From Pantoea alhagi (GTDB lineage Bacteria > Pseudomonadota > Gammaproteobacteria > Enterobacterales > Enterobacteriaceae): a DNA stretch of 64,000 nt. The position numbers were made by a program, and so were the translations under genes. The stretch covers positions 2,170,001-2,234,000 of the forward strand of contig NZ_CP019706.1 in NCBI RefSeq assembly GCF_002101395.1. Direction: 5' to 3'. The notes below the pieces were generated by a model. It saw only the letters and a list, made by a program, of their open reading frames with translations, ran no database searches and was not told where the DNA came from. Below, in pieces: positions 25,670-34,665 of the stretch (positions are counted from its first letter, which is position 1; each line of letters opens with the position of its first letter).

Positions 25670-27141
25670 TTCCAAAGACGCTTCGGCAGGATCTGCCTGC
25701 CGGCCTTGTCGTATTTCTGGTGGCGCTTCCCCTGTGTCTGGGCATTGCTCAGGCCAGCGGCTTGCCACCGTTCGTTGGCCTGCTGACCGGTGTGATTGGC
25801 GGGCTGGTCGTCACCTCTTTTAGCCCATCGCGCTTTGCCGTCAGCGGCCCGGCGGCTGGCCTGGTCACTATAGTCGTATCATCTGTTGCTTCATTAGGAT
25901 CGTTTTCCGCTTTTTTGCTGGCGCTGGTGCTGGCGGGCGTGATTCAGGTCGTACTTGGCCTGCTGCGGGCCGGGCGCTTTATCGCGCTGGTGCCTGGCAG
26001 CGTGATCAAAGGGATGCTGGCGGCTATTGGTATTCTTTTGATTATGCAGCAAATCCCGGTTGCGCTGGGAGCCAGCGGCGATAGTGAACTGAGCGCGCTG
26101 TTTAGCGGTGAGTTTAGCTTCTCTGTGTCGGCTATCGTTGTCGCTGTGGTCGGCCTGCTGATTTTGTGGATATGGACGACGCCGGTGGTAAAAAAAGTGA
26201 AGGCGCTAAGCTGGATCCCCGGGCCGCTTATCGCCGTACTGTTTGGCGGGCTGGCTACTCTGTTTGGCGAGCGGCTGCAGCCGGAATTTATCACTAACCT
26301 GCCGCGTATTTCATTGCCGAAATTTGATAGCCTCAGCGCGCTCACTGCCGAGCTGGAAAGGCCTGACTGGCAAGCGTGGCGTAATCCGTCGGTGTATGTT
26401 GTTGCCGTTACGCTGGCGCTGGTGGCCAGCCTGGAAACGCTGCTTAGCCAGCAGGCGCTGAACAAGCTGCGCCCGCAGAATCCGTCGCCTTCGCCAAATA
26501 AAGAGATGGTGGCGCAGGGCATCGGTAATACCCTGGCTGGTTTTCTTGGCGCTTTGCCCATTACCGCAGTTATTGTCCGCAGTTCGGTGAACGTCAGCGT
26601 AGGCGCGCAGAGTAAAATCTCTATTCTGCTGCACGGCGTACTGCTACTGATCTGCGGCCTGTGGTTCAGCGAGTTACTGAATGTGATCCCGCTGGCAAGC
26701 CTGGCGGCAGTACTGCTGTATACCGGTTATAAACTGGCTACTCCGCGTCTGTTTATCGATCAAATCCGCATGGGGGCGCAGCAGTTCGTACCTTTTATTA
26801 CCACTATCGTAGGCATTATCGCCTTCGGGATGCTGGCCGGTATTGGATTAGGGATTGCTACCCAGATTCTGTACAGCATTTATAAAAGCCATCGTAACGC
26901 GATGCACCTTACTCGTTACGATGACCATTACGTTTTGCGCCTGCAGCAAAATCTGACTTTTATGCATAATCCGCGTTTGCAGAACCTGCTGGATGAGATC
27001 CCGGAAAACAGCGTGGTGATTGTCGATCATGATAATGTGGATTATCTCGATCCCGACGTAAAAGCGGTGCTGAAAGATTTTGGCGAGAAAGCGCCGCGAC
27101 GCGGCATACGCCTCAATCAATGGCCGGTTGCGGTAAAATAA
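25666..27141 (+). CDS. SulP-family anion (bicarbonate/sulfate) transporter
   Basis: 491 residues with about 11-12 hydrophobic segments. It begins TLRQDLPAGLVVFLVALPLCLGIA and carries FAVSGPAAGLVTIVV, typical of SulP proteins. The C-terminal soluble part (about residues 410-490) is a short STAS-like region (VVIVDHDNVDYLDPDV). SulP proteins encoded with carbonic anhydrases usually carry bicarbonate, and the ATGA overlap here supports that reading; sulfate or dicarboxylate are alternatives. A terminator follows at 27182. Confidence 0.9.
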   Translation: MIPKTLRQDLPAGLVVFLVALPLCLGIAQASGLPPFVGLLTGVIGGLVVTSFSPSRFAVSGPAAGLVTIVVSSVASLGSFSAFLLALVLAGVIQVVLGLLRAGRFIALVPGSVIKGMLAAIGILLIMQQIPVALGASGDSELSALFSGEFSFSVSAIVVAVVGLLILWIWTTPVVKKVKALSWIPGPLIAVLFGGLATLFGERLQPEFITNLPRISLPKFDSLSALTAELERPDWQAWRNPSVYVVAVTLALVASLETLLSQQALNKLRPQNPSPSPNKEMVAQGIGNTLAGFLGALPITAVIVRSSVNVSVGAQSKISILLHGVLLLICGLWFSELLNVIPLASLAAVLLYTGYKLATPRLFIDQIRMGAQQFVPFITTIVGIIAFGMLAGIGLGIATQILYSIYKSHRNAMHLTRYDDHYVLRLQQNLTFMHNPRLQNLLDEIPENSVVIVDHDNVDYLDPDVKAVLKDFGEKAPRRGIRLNQWPVAVK

Positions 27142-27181
27142 TCTGCCAGCTCTTGCCGCATTTTAAGCGGGTTAGTCTCCT

Positions 27182-27212
27182 CAGGCACTCAATGAGTGCC
27201 TGCTTTATTTTT
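27182..27212 (+). terminator. Terminator of the carbonic anhydrase-SulP operon
   Basis: An 8-bp stem CAGGCACT/AGTGCCTG with loop CAATG is followed by CTTTATTTTT. Confidence 0.85.
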
Positions 27213-27370
27213 ACCGGCTGAAGAAGATTTATCCTGCCGACGGAACACACCATGATAAGATGCGCCGCTTCGCCAGAATGACATTGGCGCTCCAGATAAT
27301 ATGCCGCCTTAATGAATTTGCGATGCATGCTCTGAAGACGGCAAGAGCAACGCAACAGGTACGCCCGGCT

Positions 27371-28804
27371 ATGCAACTTACGCTTCTTGATAAAAACAGA
27401 CCGCTCAAAAATTCCCTCATTCTGTTTGTTTTCACTCTCTTCTTTTGTTTTGTTGGTGGGCATTTACGTCTGCCCGCTGAGCTGTCGCTGTTCTGGCCGA
27501 TCAATGCGTTGCTGACCGCTATTTTTGTGCGTTTCTCCTGGCTGCATCGACCGTATTACTATCTGGTGTGCTATAGCGCGATGGTTCTGAACGACACCCT
27601 TTTTTCCGGCTGGGCGATACCTGCCTTTACCCTGAACGCCGCTAATCTGCTGTTTATCCTGGTGGCCGTCTCCATGCTGATCCAGAGACCGGGGCTGCTT
27701 AACGCCTCGGGCAGAGTAAAAAGCGCGTTGAACATTTTCCCTGCCTGTCTGTTGGCTTCGATTGCCTGCGCCACCTGGGGGGCGCTGGCTCAGGGGCTGC
27801 TTATTAGCGAGCGCTTCCTGCCTGCCTGGAGCGACTGGCTAAGCGAACAGTTTTCTACCGGCGTCCTGCTGCTGCCGTTTCTGCTGACGCTGCCGCGACG
27901 GCCATCGCTGCTTTCAACGCTGCGGCGCTGGCAGAACTGTCTGCCGATAGCATCGTTGATGCTGTCGCTGAGTGCGGCGGTAGTGATTGGCGGTGGCGGC
28001 AGTCTCTCGTTTCCCGTACCGGCGCTGATTTGGTGTGCCATCAGCTATCCGCTCTGGCTGACCAGCGGGCTTACGCTGATAACCGGCATCAGCGAGATTG
28101 TTTTGGTTATGCATGGTTTGATGAATATTCAGGGGGACGACAGCTTGTTACCGCTGGGGCATCTGGCTTCAGCGAGGCTGGGCGTGGCGACGGTCGCGAT
28201 CAGCCCGCTGATCGTTGCCGTCAGTATGGATGCTATCCGGCAGCTTAATCATCAGCTGGCGCTGCGTGCTAACCATGATTTCCTTACCCGCCAGCTGTCA
28301 CGTTCAGGCCTGTACGAACGACTGCATCAGCTGCAAAAAAACAGCGATCTGCGCGCGCGCGTAGCCGGTGTGCTGTTGATCGATGTCGATTATTTTAAAT
28401 CCATTAATGACAACTACGGACACGATGCAGGCGATGCGGTCCTGTTTGAGGTTGCGCAGCGTATGCAACAGGCGGTAGGGCAGGAGGGGTTAGTTTGTCG
28501 TTTTGGCGGAGAAGAATTTTTGGTACTGCTTTTCGGGCTAAGCGATGAGCAACTACTGGAGAAAGCGGAGGCGATTCGTCACAGCATTATGCAGGAAAAA
28601 ATCATGCTGCGTGGCAGTGGTGTTGCTGTTACCGTCAGTATCGGCGTAGCCAGCGGCGATCTTGAAACTAATAACGTGAGCGAGTCGTTTAACCGGCTGG
28701 TTTCTGCCGCCGATAAACAGCTGTTTATATCAAAACGCAACGGACGCAATCAGACAACGTCCTCGCTAATAAGCGAAAACGCGGTATCCCACACTCCTGC
28801 ATAG
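27371..28804 (+). CDS. Membrane-anchored diguanylate cyclase (GGDEF)
   Basis: 477 residues from the ATG at 27371; the frame is open back to 27260 and starts at 27260 or 27323 are possible, none with a strong ribosome-binding site. The N-terminal half (about 15-300) has seven or eight membrane helices resembling a MASE-type sensor (FWPINALL). The C-terminal GGDEF domain is complete: DVDYFKSINDNYGHDAGD and FGGEEF (active-site GGEEF near residue 379). The inhibitory I-site RxxD is absent (GQEG at that place), so product inhibition is not expected. It should make cyclic di-GMP at the inner membrane. Confidence 0.9.
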   Translation: MQLTLLDKNRPLKNSLILFVFTLFFCFVGGHLRLPAELSLFWPINALLTAIFVRFSWLHRPYYYLVCYSAMVLNDTLFSGWAIPAFTLNAANLLFILVAVSMLIQRPGLLNASGRVKSALNIFPACLLASIACATWGALAQGLLISERFLPAWSDWLSEQFSTGVLLLPFLLTLPRRPSLLSTLRRWQNCLPIASLMLSLSAAVVIGGGGSLSFPVPALIWCAISYPLWLTSGLTLITGISEIVLVMHGLMNIQGDDSLLPLGHLASARLGVATVAISPLIVAVSMDAIRQLNHQLALRANHDFLTRQLSRSGLYERLHQLQKNSDLRARVAGVLLIDVDYFKSINDNYGHDAGDAVLFEVAQRMQQAVGQEGLVCRFGGEEFLVLLFGLSDEQLLEKAEAIRHSIMQEKIMLRGSGVAVTVSIGVASGDLETNNVSESFNRLVSAADKQLFISKRNGRNQTTSSLISENAVSHTPA

Positions 28805-28814
28805 CTTGCATCAG

Positions 28815-28848
28815 AAAAAACCGCAGCAGCTAACCTGCACTGCTGCGG
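28815..28848 (-). terminator. Terminator of the small minus-strand gene
   Basis: A 9-bp stem CCGCAGCAG/CTGCTGCGG with a 10-base loop is followed on the minus strand by TTTTTTC. It also faces the end of the GGDEF gene. Confidence 0.85.
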
Positions 28849-28875
28849 GGTCAGAATTAAGTATGGGTTTGGACA

Positions 28876-29088
28876 TTAAGAACGGATATAGCTACGAATT
28901 ACATCGGCGATGGCTTTGTTCGCTTCCCGGCCATTACGGTGTTCAACTTCATTCGCCAGGTTTTCCAGATATTTATTCAGCTTGCCGCCGGTGGGGACAT
29001 TGCCGAAGGTAATCAGCATCTGGACGATTTGACGCAGAGCCAGCAGCTCCAGCGACAGGCGTTCAACAACAGGATCTTTCTCAGACAT
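28876..29088 (-). CDS. Small DUF2594-like (YecF-like) protein
   Basis: 70 residues, acidic N-terminus then an amphipathic helical region (ELLALRQIVQMLITFGN, then EHRNGREANKAIADV). The size and helical pattern resemble E. coli YecF (DUF2594), but the assignment is by impression only. The ATG at 29088 is chosen because CCGGAG lies six bases upstream, and the longer frame to 29265 has no ribosome-binding site. It has its own terminator. No function is known. Confidence 0.75.
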   Translation of the reverse strand: MSEKDPVVERLSLELLALRQIVQMLITFGNVPTGGKLNKYLENLANEVEHRNGREANKAIADVIRSYIRS

Positions 29089-29263
29089 ACAAACTCCGGC
29101 GGATACGTTTCTTTTCTGCGAGGTATCATACGTTGTTGTGCATTTTTCAATCGGCCAAACAGAAGTGATAAGCGGCGGCATTTTGCGCCGCTCTCGTAAC
29201 GGATTTTCCTGCGGGAGCGTTATTTTGCTAAGGTTTCGACAGGCTAACCATACGGGGCATACC

Positions 29264-29803
29264 ATGCAGATCGGCTCTTCGCGCCTGACTTATCACCCCA
29301 TAACCGAAAGCGACTGGCCGTTTTTCCTTGCGCTTTATCAGGATCAGAATGTCATGCGATTCGTGGCCGATCCGCGAGATGCCGATGAGATTCGCCGTGT
29401 GGCATTTAACGTGCGCCTACCGCCCTGGCAGCGCGGCAGCAAGCATTGGCTTTGTCTGGTGTTAAGGGAGAAAACGTCGGGCGATCGGGTAGGCGTCAGC
29501 GGTTTTATCGATCGCGGGCACAACAGCGCCGAGGTGGGATATCTGCTGAGCGCCGCCTTTCATGGCAATGGCTACGGCACGGAATCGCTGCGCGCTATTT
29601 GTCAGGCCGCCTTTGCGCTCGGGTTCAGTAAACTTACCGCAACGGTTACCACCGGCAACCTGGCCTCGAAAGCGGTGCTGGAAAAGGTTGGTTTTATGCA
29701 GGAAGCGATATTGCGAGAGAGTTACTATCTTAACGGTCGCTGGCAGGATGACGAGATCTTTGCGCTGTTGCCGCCAGCCGGGCCGGCGGCAACGGAGGGA
29801 TAA
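29264..29803 (+). CDS. GNAT acetyltransferase, RimJ/RimL type
   Basis: 179 residues with the GNAT fold: LTYHPITESDWPFFLALYQD at the N-terminus, the acetyl-CoA loop in AFHGNGYGTESLRAI (Q/RxxGxG/A variant) and the C-terminal NLASKAVLEKVGFMQEAILRE. This subgroup acetylates N-terminal amines of ribosomal proteins, or small amines and antibiotics; the substrate here is unknown. The ATG at 29264 gives the usual length and lies after GGGG. It is convergent with the MFS gene across two bases. Confidence 0.85.
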   Translation: MQIGSSRLTYHPITESDWPFFLALYQDQNVMRFVADPRDADEIRRVAFNVRLPPWQRGSKHWLCLVLREKTSGDRVGVSGFIDRGHNSAEVGYLLSAAFHGNGYGTESLRAICQAAFALGFSKLTATVTTGNLASKAVLEKVGFMQEAILRESYYLNGRWQDDEIFALLPPAGPAATEG

Positions 29804-29805
29804 AT

Positions 29806-31158
29806 TCATGCCTGGTGGGACGCCTCTACCCGTTCAAAGCGTTGGGCAATCAGCAAATAAGCGATGACCGCCAGCACGCCGTGCGCGGCGACAAACCACA
29901 GCGCATCGGCAAACGAGCCGGTAACCGAAACCACGTAGCCAATCACCAGCGGCGTGATGATGCCGGCAATATTGCCGATACCGTTAAAAACGCCGCCGCA
30001 CAAGCCGATCATCGTTTTGGGCGCCACGTCTGATAACACCGCCCAGCCCACGGCGGCAAAGCCTTTGCCAAAAAAAGCCATCGCCATCAGCAGGATCACC
30101 GCGCTGTTGCTATCCACAAAGTTGGCGAACACCAGCAGCGTAGAGAACCCCATCCCGAGCACAAAAGGCGTTTTACGTGCCCGGGAAGGGTGTACGCCCC
30201 TACGGATCAGCACATCCGACAGGTAGCCGCCAAGAATGCCGCCGCTAAAGCCGCAGATGGCAGGCAATGCCGCGACCCAGCCCGCCTGCATAATGGTCAT
30301 GCCGCGTCCCTGGATAAGGTAAATGGGAAACCAGGTGATAAAGAAATAGGTGAGAGCGGTGATGCAATATTGACCGAGGTAAATCGCCCACAGGTTACGG
30401 TTATTAAACAGGCATTTCATTTCATGTAGCGATATCGGCTTTGCGTTCTTTTTGCGATCGGCCTCTAAATCTACCAGCGCGCCGCCCGCTTTCATCAACG
30501 CTTTCTCTTGCGCGCTCAGACGTGGATCGCTGTGCGGCTCACGGTAAAAAGCGAACCAGAGCAACGATAACGCAATCCCCAACGCCCCCATCCAGACAAA
30601 AACATGCTCCCAGCCCAGCGAATGCGTTAGCCAGGCCATGATCGGCGTAAATACTACTACCGCCATGTACTGTCCGGAGTTAAAAAGCGCTGAGGCGACA
30701 CCGCGTTCGCGCGTAGGGAACCAGCAAGAGACGATGCGCGAGTTGGCCGGGAAGGCTGGCGATTCTACTAACCCCAGCATAAAGCGCATCAGGAACAGCG
30801 TCATGGCCGCCAGCGAGCCGGTGAGACCTATCCAGCCTACGGTGCCTTGCAGAGCGGTAAAGATTGACCACAGCAGCAGGCTACAACCATAAACACGGCG
30901 GGCGCCAAAACGATCGAGCAGCCAGCCGCCGGGAATTTGCCCCAGCGCATAGGCCCAGGCGAAAGCGGAGAAGATCATACCAAGCATCAGCGGATCAAGA
31001 CCCAGCGCCTTCACTACTGACGTCCCCGCTATCGACATGGTGGCGCGGTCGGCGTAGTTAATAACCGTAATAATAAAAATTAACGCTAATACCCAGTAAC
31101 GGTGATGGCCTACGCGCATCGCATGGTCGGCGGATATATCAAGCTCTTTGCTGCTCAT
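29806..31158 (-). CDS. MFS transporter, D-glucarate/hexonate (GudP-like) family
   Basis: 450 residues with 12 membrane segments. Similarity to E. coli GudP/GarP is clear along the length: INYADRATMSIAG, WAYALGQIPGGWLLDRFGARRVYG, and YCITALTYFFITWFPIYLI. These anion:cation symporters import glucarate, galactarate, glucuronate or related sugar acids. The gene follows a 2-hydroxyacid dehydrogenase after 53 bases on the same strand and is near two gluconate-type dehydrogenases. A 2-ketogluconate or other keto-acid substrate is therefore plausible but not shown. Confidence 0.88.
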   Translation of the reverse strand: MSSKELDISADHAMRVGHHRYWVLALIFIITVINYADRATMSIAGTSVVKALGLDPLMLGMIFSAFAWAYALGQIPGGWLLDRFGARRVYGCSLLLWSIFTALQGTVGWIGLTGSLAAMTLFLMRFMLGLVESPAFPANSRIVSCWFPTRERGVASALFNSGQYMAVVVFTPIMAWLTHSLGWEHVFVWMGALGIALSLLWFAFYREPHSDPRLSAQEKALMKAGGALVDLEADRKKNAKPISLHEMKCLFNNRNLWAIYLGQYCITALTYFFITWFPIYLIQGRGMTIMQAGWVAALPAICGFSGGILGGYLSDVLIRRGVHPSRARKTPFVLGMGFSTLLVFANFVDSNSAVILLMAMAFFGKGFAAVGWAVLSDVAPKTMIGLCGGVFNGIGNIAGIITPLVIGYVVSVTGSFADALWFVAAHGVLAVIAYLLIAQRFERVEASHQA

Positions 31159-31211
31159 AGCTACCTCGCTCTTTTATTTTTTAGCCAGGGTCAAAGGGGC
31201 ACTGCGCCAGG

Positions 31212-32156
31212 TCAGACTTTATTGGGCGGCGTCTCTCCGTTAAAACAGGCGGCCAGATTGCGCAGCACGATGTTGCCCATTTCCAGGCGAGTCTGTTGAG
31301 TCGCGCTGGCGCGGTGCGGTTGCAGCGTGACCTGCGGCAGCGTAAAGAAAGCTTCCGGGACATGCGGCTCATTGGCGAACACATCCAGGCCGGCTCCGGC
31401 AATGCGCTTATGCACCAACGCATCAAGCAACGCCGCTTCATCCACCAGCTTCCCACGGGCAATATTAATAAAGAAGCCGTCGCTTCCCAGCGCATCAAGC
31501 ACCGAGGCAGTGATCATCACCTTGCCGTCGTCCGCTGAGGCAGCAAGTACCAACACGTCCACTTCACGTGCCAGCGCGTGCAGATCGTCGATAAAACGCC
31601 ACGGTAACGCCGGACGCGGCGTTCGGCTGTGGTAAAGCACCTCCATCTGAAAAGCCCCGGCGCGGCGGGCGATCGCCGTGCCTACCTGACCCATGCCGAC
31701 GATCCCCAGCCTGATGCCGGTGACCTTACGCGCCAGCGGCAGCGGGGTTTCCGGCCAGCGGCCGGCGCGCAATATCATCTCCGCTTCGCTCATCCGGCGT
31801 AAGGTGGCGATCAGCAGGCCAAACGCCATATCGGCGACATCATCGGTCAGCACGCCGGGTGTGGTCGTCACGACAATATTGCGCCGCGCGGCATGGTTTA
31901 AATCCACCGCATCCGTACCGATACCGCTGATGGCGATGATTTTAAGTGCGGGCAGCCGATCCATTGTGGCGTTATCCAGACCTTTCGCTCCGCCGGTGAC
32001 CACGCCCTGAATAAACGGGCCGACGTCATCAAGCAGGGCGCTGGCATCGGTGGCCTGATAAAGACGATGAAGCTGATAGCGGGCCAGCAGTTGCCGCTCA
32101 ATAGCTTCCGGCAGCGGCTGCGTTAACAGGATATGAACGGGAGAGGCGTCTTTCAT
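31212..32156 (-). CDS. 2-hydroxyacid dehydrogenase (keto-acid reductase, GhrB/TkrA-like)
   Basis: 314 residues from the ATG at 32156; a start at 32195 would add 13 residues. The NAD(P)-binding motif GIVGMGQVGTAIARR is central, and INIARGKLVDEAAL, GAGLDVFANEPHVP and LQPHRASAT provide the catalytic Arg, Glu and His regions (the family's usual PHIG/PHxG is PHRA here). It reduces a 2-keto acid to the 2-hydroxy acid. With the adjacent carrier and dehydrogenases, 2-ketogluconate to gluconate reduction is a fair guess; glyoxylate/hydroxypyruvate is the alternative. It is divergent from the LysR gene. Confidence 0.87.
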   Translation of the reverse strand: MKDASPVHILLTQPLPEAIERQLLARYQLHRLYQATDASALLDDVGPFIQGVVTGGAKGLDNATMDRLPALKIIAISGIGTDAVDLNHAARRNIVVTTTPGVLTDDVADMAFGLLIATLRRMSEAEMILRAGRWPETPLPLARKVTGIRLGIVGMGQVGTAIARRAGAFQMEVLYHSRTPRPALPWRFIDDLHALAREVDVLVLAASADDGKVMITASVLDALGSDGFFINIARGKLVDEAALLDALVHKRIAGAGLDVFANEPHVPEAFFTLPQVTLQPHRASATQQTRLEMGNIVLRNLAACFNGETPPNKV

Positions 32157-32256
32157 AAGCGTAGATAGTCCATTGAGTAAGGTTAGAACCAGCATGGACA
32201 GCCTAATAATACCTGTCTAATATAAACCCGGTATGCATTGATATAAGAATTGAATA

Positions 32257-33165
32257 ATGGAGCTGCATCAGCTGAACTGTTTTCTGGCGGTGGCCGAAGA
32301 GCTTAATTTCAGCCGCGCGGCGGCGCGTCTGAATATGACCCAGCCGCCGCTTAGCCGCCAGATCCAACTGCTGGAAAAAAGCCTGGGCGTCATCCTTTTC
32401 GATCGTAATAACCGTCACGTTCAGCTCACTGCCATGGGCGCGCAGCTGTTAAAAGAGGCGAGGCTGATACTGAAGCTAAGCGATCGGCTGGCGCTCTCTT
32501 TGCAGCAGAGCGCGGCCGGCGAGACGGGGAGTTTGTCGATGGGATTTACCGCCGTGTTCTCCTGGGCGTTTATTCCCGGTCTGCTTAAAGAGATGGCGGT
32601 GCGGCTGCCAGGCGTGACGTTCGATCTCTATGAACTGGTATCGAATAAGCAGATCGCCGCCATTGATAATAATCAGCTGGATATCGGTTTTGTGCGCCAT
32701 GTTCCTCCCGATCCCCGATTTGCGTGGCTGCCGTTAAATGCCGAAAGCCTGATTGCCGCCTTTCCCAGCGATCATCCCTTAGCGCGTAAACGTAAAATTC
32801 CGCTGGCGGCCTTTAACCATGAGCCTTTCTTTTTGTATGCGAAAGATGAAGCGCGCTATTTTTACGATCGCATTACCGATCTGTTTGTTTTTCACCAGAT
32901 AAAGCCGGATTACAAATATCAGCTGGCGCAAACGCATACCATCCTGGGAATGGTCAACGCTGGTTTGGGCTGCGCTATCGTTCCCGCCTCGGCAAAAACG
33001 CTTGGCTTTGCCAACGTGACCTTTATGACCCTGGAAGATGTGAATATTCAGGCGCTTAACTTCCTGGTGTACGCCAAAGATAATCCCAACCCGGTTTTAA
33101 CGCATTTTTTGAAGGCGGTAACAGAATGGCATGCGGAACGCGGCGAGCTTGCTGGAGGAGGCTGA
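32257..33165 (+). CDS. LysR-type transcriptional regulator
   Basis: 302 residues. The N-terminal helix-turn-helix (residues 1-60) is canonical: NFSRAAARLNMTQPPLSRQIQLLEKSLGVILF. The periplasmic-binding-protein-like effector domain follows (about 90-295). It is divergent from the dehydrogenase-MFS operon, the usual arrangement for a LysR activator of its neighbours. An ATACC (32209-32213)/GGTAT (32230-32234) inverted pair in the 100-base gap could be its site, but this is weak. The effector is unknown. Confidence 0.9.
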   Translation: MELHQLNCFLAVAEELNFSRAAARLNMTQPPLSRQIQLLEKSLGVILFDRNNRHVQLTAMGAQLLKEARLILKLSDRLALSLQQSAAGETGSLSMGFTAVFSWAFIPGLLKEMAVRLPGVTFDLYELVSNKQIAAIDNNQLDIGFVRHVPPDPRFAWLPLNAESLIAAFPSDHPLARKRKIPLAAFNHEPFFLYAKDEARYFYDRITDLFVFHQIKPDYKYQLAQTHTILGMVNAGLGCAIVPASAKTLGFANVTFMTLEDVNIQALNFLVYAKDNPNPVLTHFLKAVTEWHAERGELAGGG

Positions 33166-33291
33166 GTGGGGAAGGTGGTTATTCAGGCCACAAGCTCATG
33201 TAATGGTAAGCCTGTGACGCGGCTGGTTAATGATATTTCGCTGGATTAGGATGCCAACCCAATAGCCTGGAATTTACTCAACGGGTTTACA

Positions 33292-33321
33292 GACTTCCGT
33301 TTCAGGGACGAAACGGAAGTC
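33292..33321. terminator. Perfect 12-bp hairpin between convergent genes
   Basis: GACTTCCGTTTC/GAAACGGAAGTC with a 6-base loop. No T run follows on either side, so it may protect or process the cytochrome c transcript rather than terminate it. Confidence 0.5.
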
Positions 33322-33333
33322 GTGATTGAGCGT

Positions 33334-34665
33334 TTAAGCGCGCCTTTTTTTCCTGAGCCAAAGCAGCGCCAGGATCAACGCGACGCCTGCGGCCGCCATG
33401 CCGATGCGGGATAGCAGCATCAGCGGAGACGTTTCCCCGCCAGCGCGCAGCGTTTTCACGCGCTCTGCGCTGATTTGCACCTGGCTGTGTCCGATATCCT
33501 GCATGACATAGTTGGTGACTGCGGCAATTTGCTGGTCGTTGAGCGAGCTGGAAAAACCGATCATCCCCTGACCTTTTTCCGGCCAGACGCCCTGCAATAT
33601 GGCCATCGCCACGTTGTCGGCGGTGGGTTTAGCCAACACCGGATGGTGTTGCAGTGCCGGAAGCCCGTTGAGTCCCTGACCGGACAGGTTGTGACACGAC
33701 GCGCAGTTATCACGATACAACTGCTCGCCCTCGCTGAGTCCCGCCAGCGCCTGCGGTATGTCATTTCCCTGAACCGGCGTCAGACCTTTTACCGTAACCG
33801 ACTTGTTAGCGGCGCGGTCTGCTGGTAACAGATAAGTGGCGATCGCCTGCAGATCTTCCGGCGTCATGCGCGAGAAGCTTTTGTCGATCGCTTCCAGCAT
33901 CGGACCGCCCGCCGTGGCGCCATTATCGGCATGGCCGGTTGCGAGGTAGTCTGCCAGCATCTTTTGTGTCCAGCGCGGTTCGCCCTGCAGTGTCGCTGCA
34001 GTGATGTCCGGCGCGTACCAGGTGCCGAGCGAGGCGCCCTGCAGATTCTTCTTCTGCTGTTCCGCCATCAGAATGTTACGCGGCGTGTGGCACGTGCTGC
34101 AGTGGGTTAATCCCTGCACCAGATAGGCGCCGCGATTCCATTCATCCGTCTGCGTCGCGTCCGGCTGATAAACCTTGCTGTCAGCGAACAGCAGGTTCCA
34201 GGCCGCCATGCTGAAGCGCAGGTTAAACGGGAACGGCAGTGCGGTTGCCTCCGGTTTCGCATCGACCGGCTGCACGCCATGCATAAAATAGGCATAGAGC
34301 GCGGCAACATCTTCGTCAGTCAGCCGGGCATAAGCGGTATAGGGCATTGCCGGATAGAGCTGGCTGCCGTCTCCGCGTATACCTTTACGCAGCGCCGCCG
34401 CAAACTGCGCTTCGCTGTAGTTGCCGATACCGGCGCTTTTCGATGGCGTAATATTGGTGCTGAAAATAGTGCCGAGCGGGCTGGTGATGGCATGGCCGCC
34501 GCTGAACGGCGCCTTGCCCTCTTCCGTGTGGCAGGCGCCGCAGTCGCCGGCTATCGCCAGATATTCGCCGCGCTTGATCAGTTCACTCTGATCCGCCGGG
34601 TGTGCCTGAACTGAGGTGACAGCCAGCACGCCTGCCGCAAACAGAGATTTCCAGTGTTTAACCAT
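33334..34665 (-). CDS. Triheme cytochrome c subunit, gluconate-type dehydrogenase (copy 2)
   Basis: 443 residues. A signal peptide (about 1-22) is followed by three heme c motifs, CGACH, CSTCH and CASCH, and a C-terminal membrane anchor (about 415-437) ending in a basic KKRRA tail. This is the cytochrome subunit of membrane flavoprotein dehydrogenases (gluconate, 2-ketogluconate, sorbitol), passing electrons to ubiquinone in the inner membrane, facing the periplasm. Its start overlaps the upstream flavoprotein gene by eight bases, so it is coupled to it. It ends the second dehydrogenase operon. Confidence 0.93.
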   Translation of the reverse strand: MVKHWKSLFAAGVLAVTSVQAHPADQSELIKRGEYLAIAGDCGACHTEEGKAPFSGGHAITSPLGTIFSTNITPSKSAGIGNYSEAQFAAALRKGIRGDGSQLYPAMPYTAYARLTDEDVAALYAYFMHGVQPVDAKPEATALPFPFNLRFSMAAWNLLFADSKVYQPDATQTDEWNRGAYLVQGLTHCSTCHTPRNILMAEQQKKNLQGASLGTWYAPDITAATLQGEPRWTQKMLADYLATGHADNGATAGGPMLEAIDKSFSRMTPEDLQAIATYLLPADRAANKSVTVKGLTPVQGNDIPQALAGLSEGEQLYRDNCASCHNLSGQGLNGLPALQHHPVLAKPTADNVAMAILQGVWPEKGQGMIGFSSSLNDQQIAAVTNYVMQDIGHSQVQISAERVKTLRAGGETSPLMLLSRIGMAAAGVALILALLWLRKKRRA

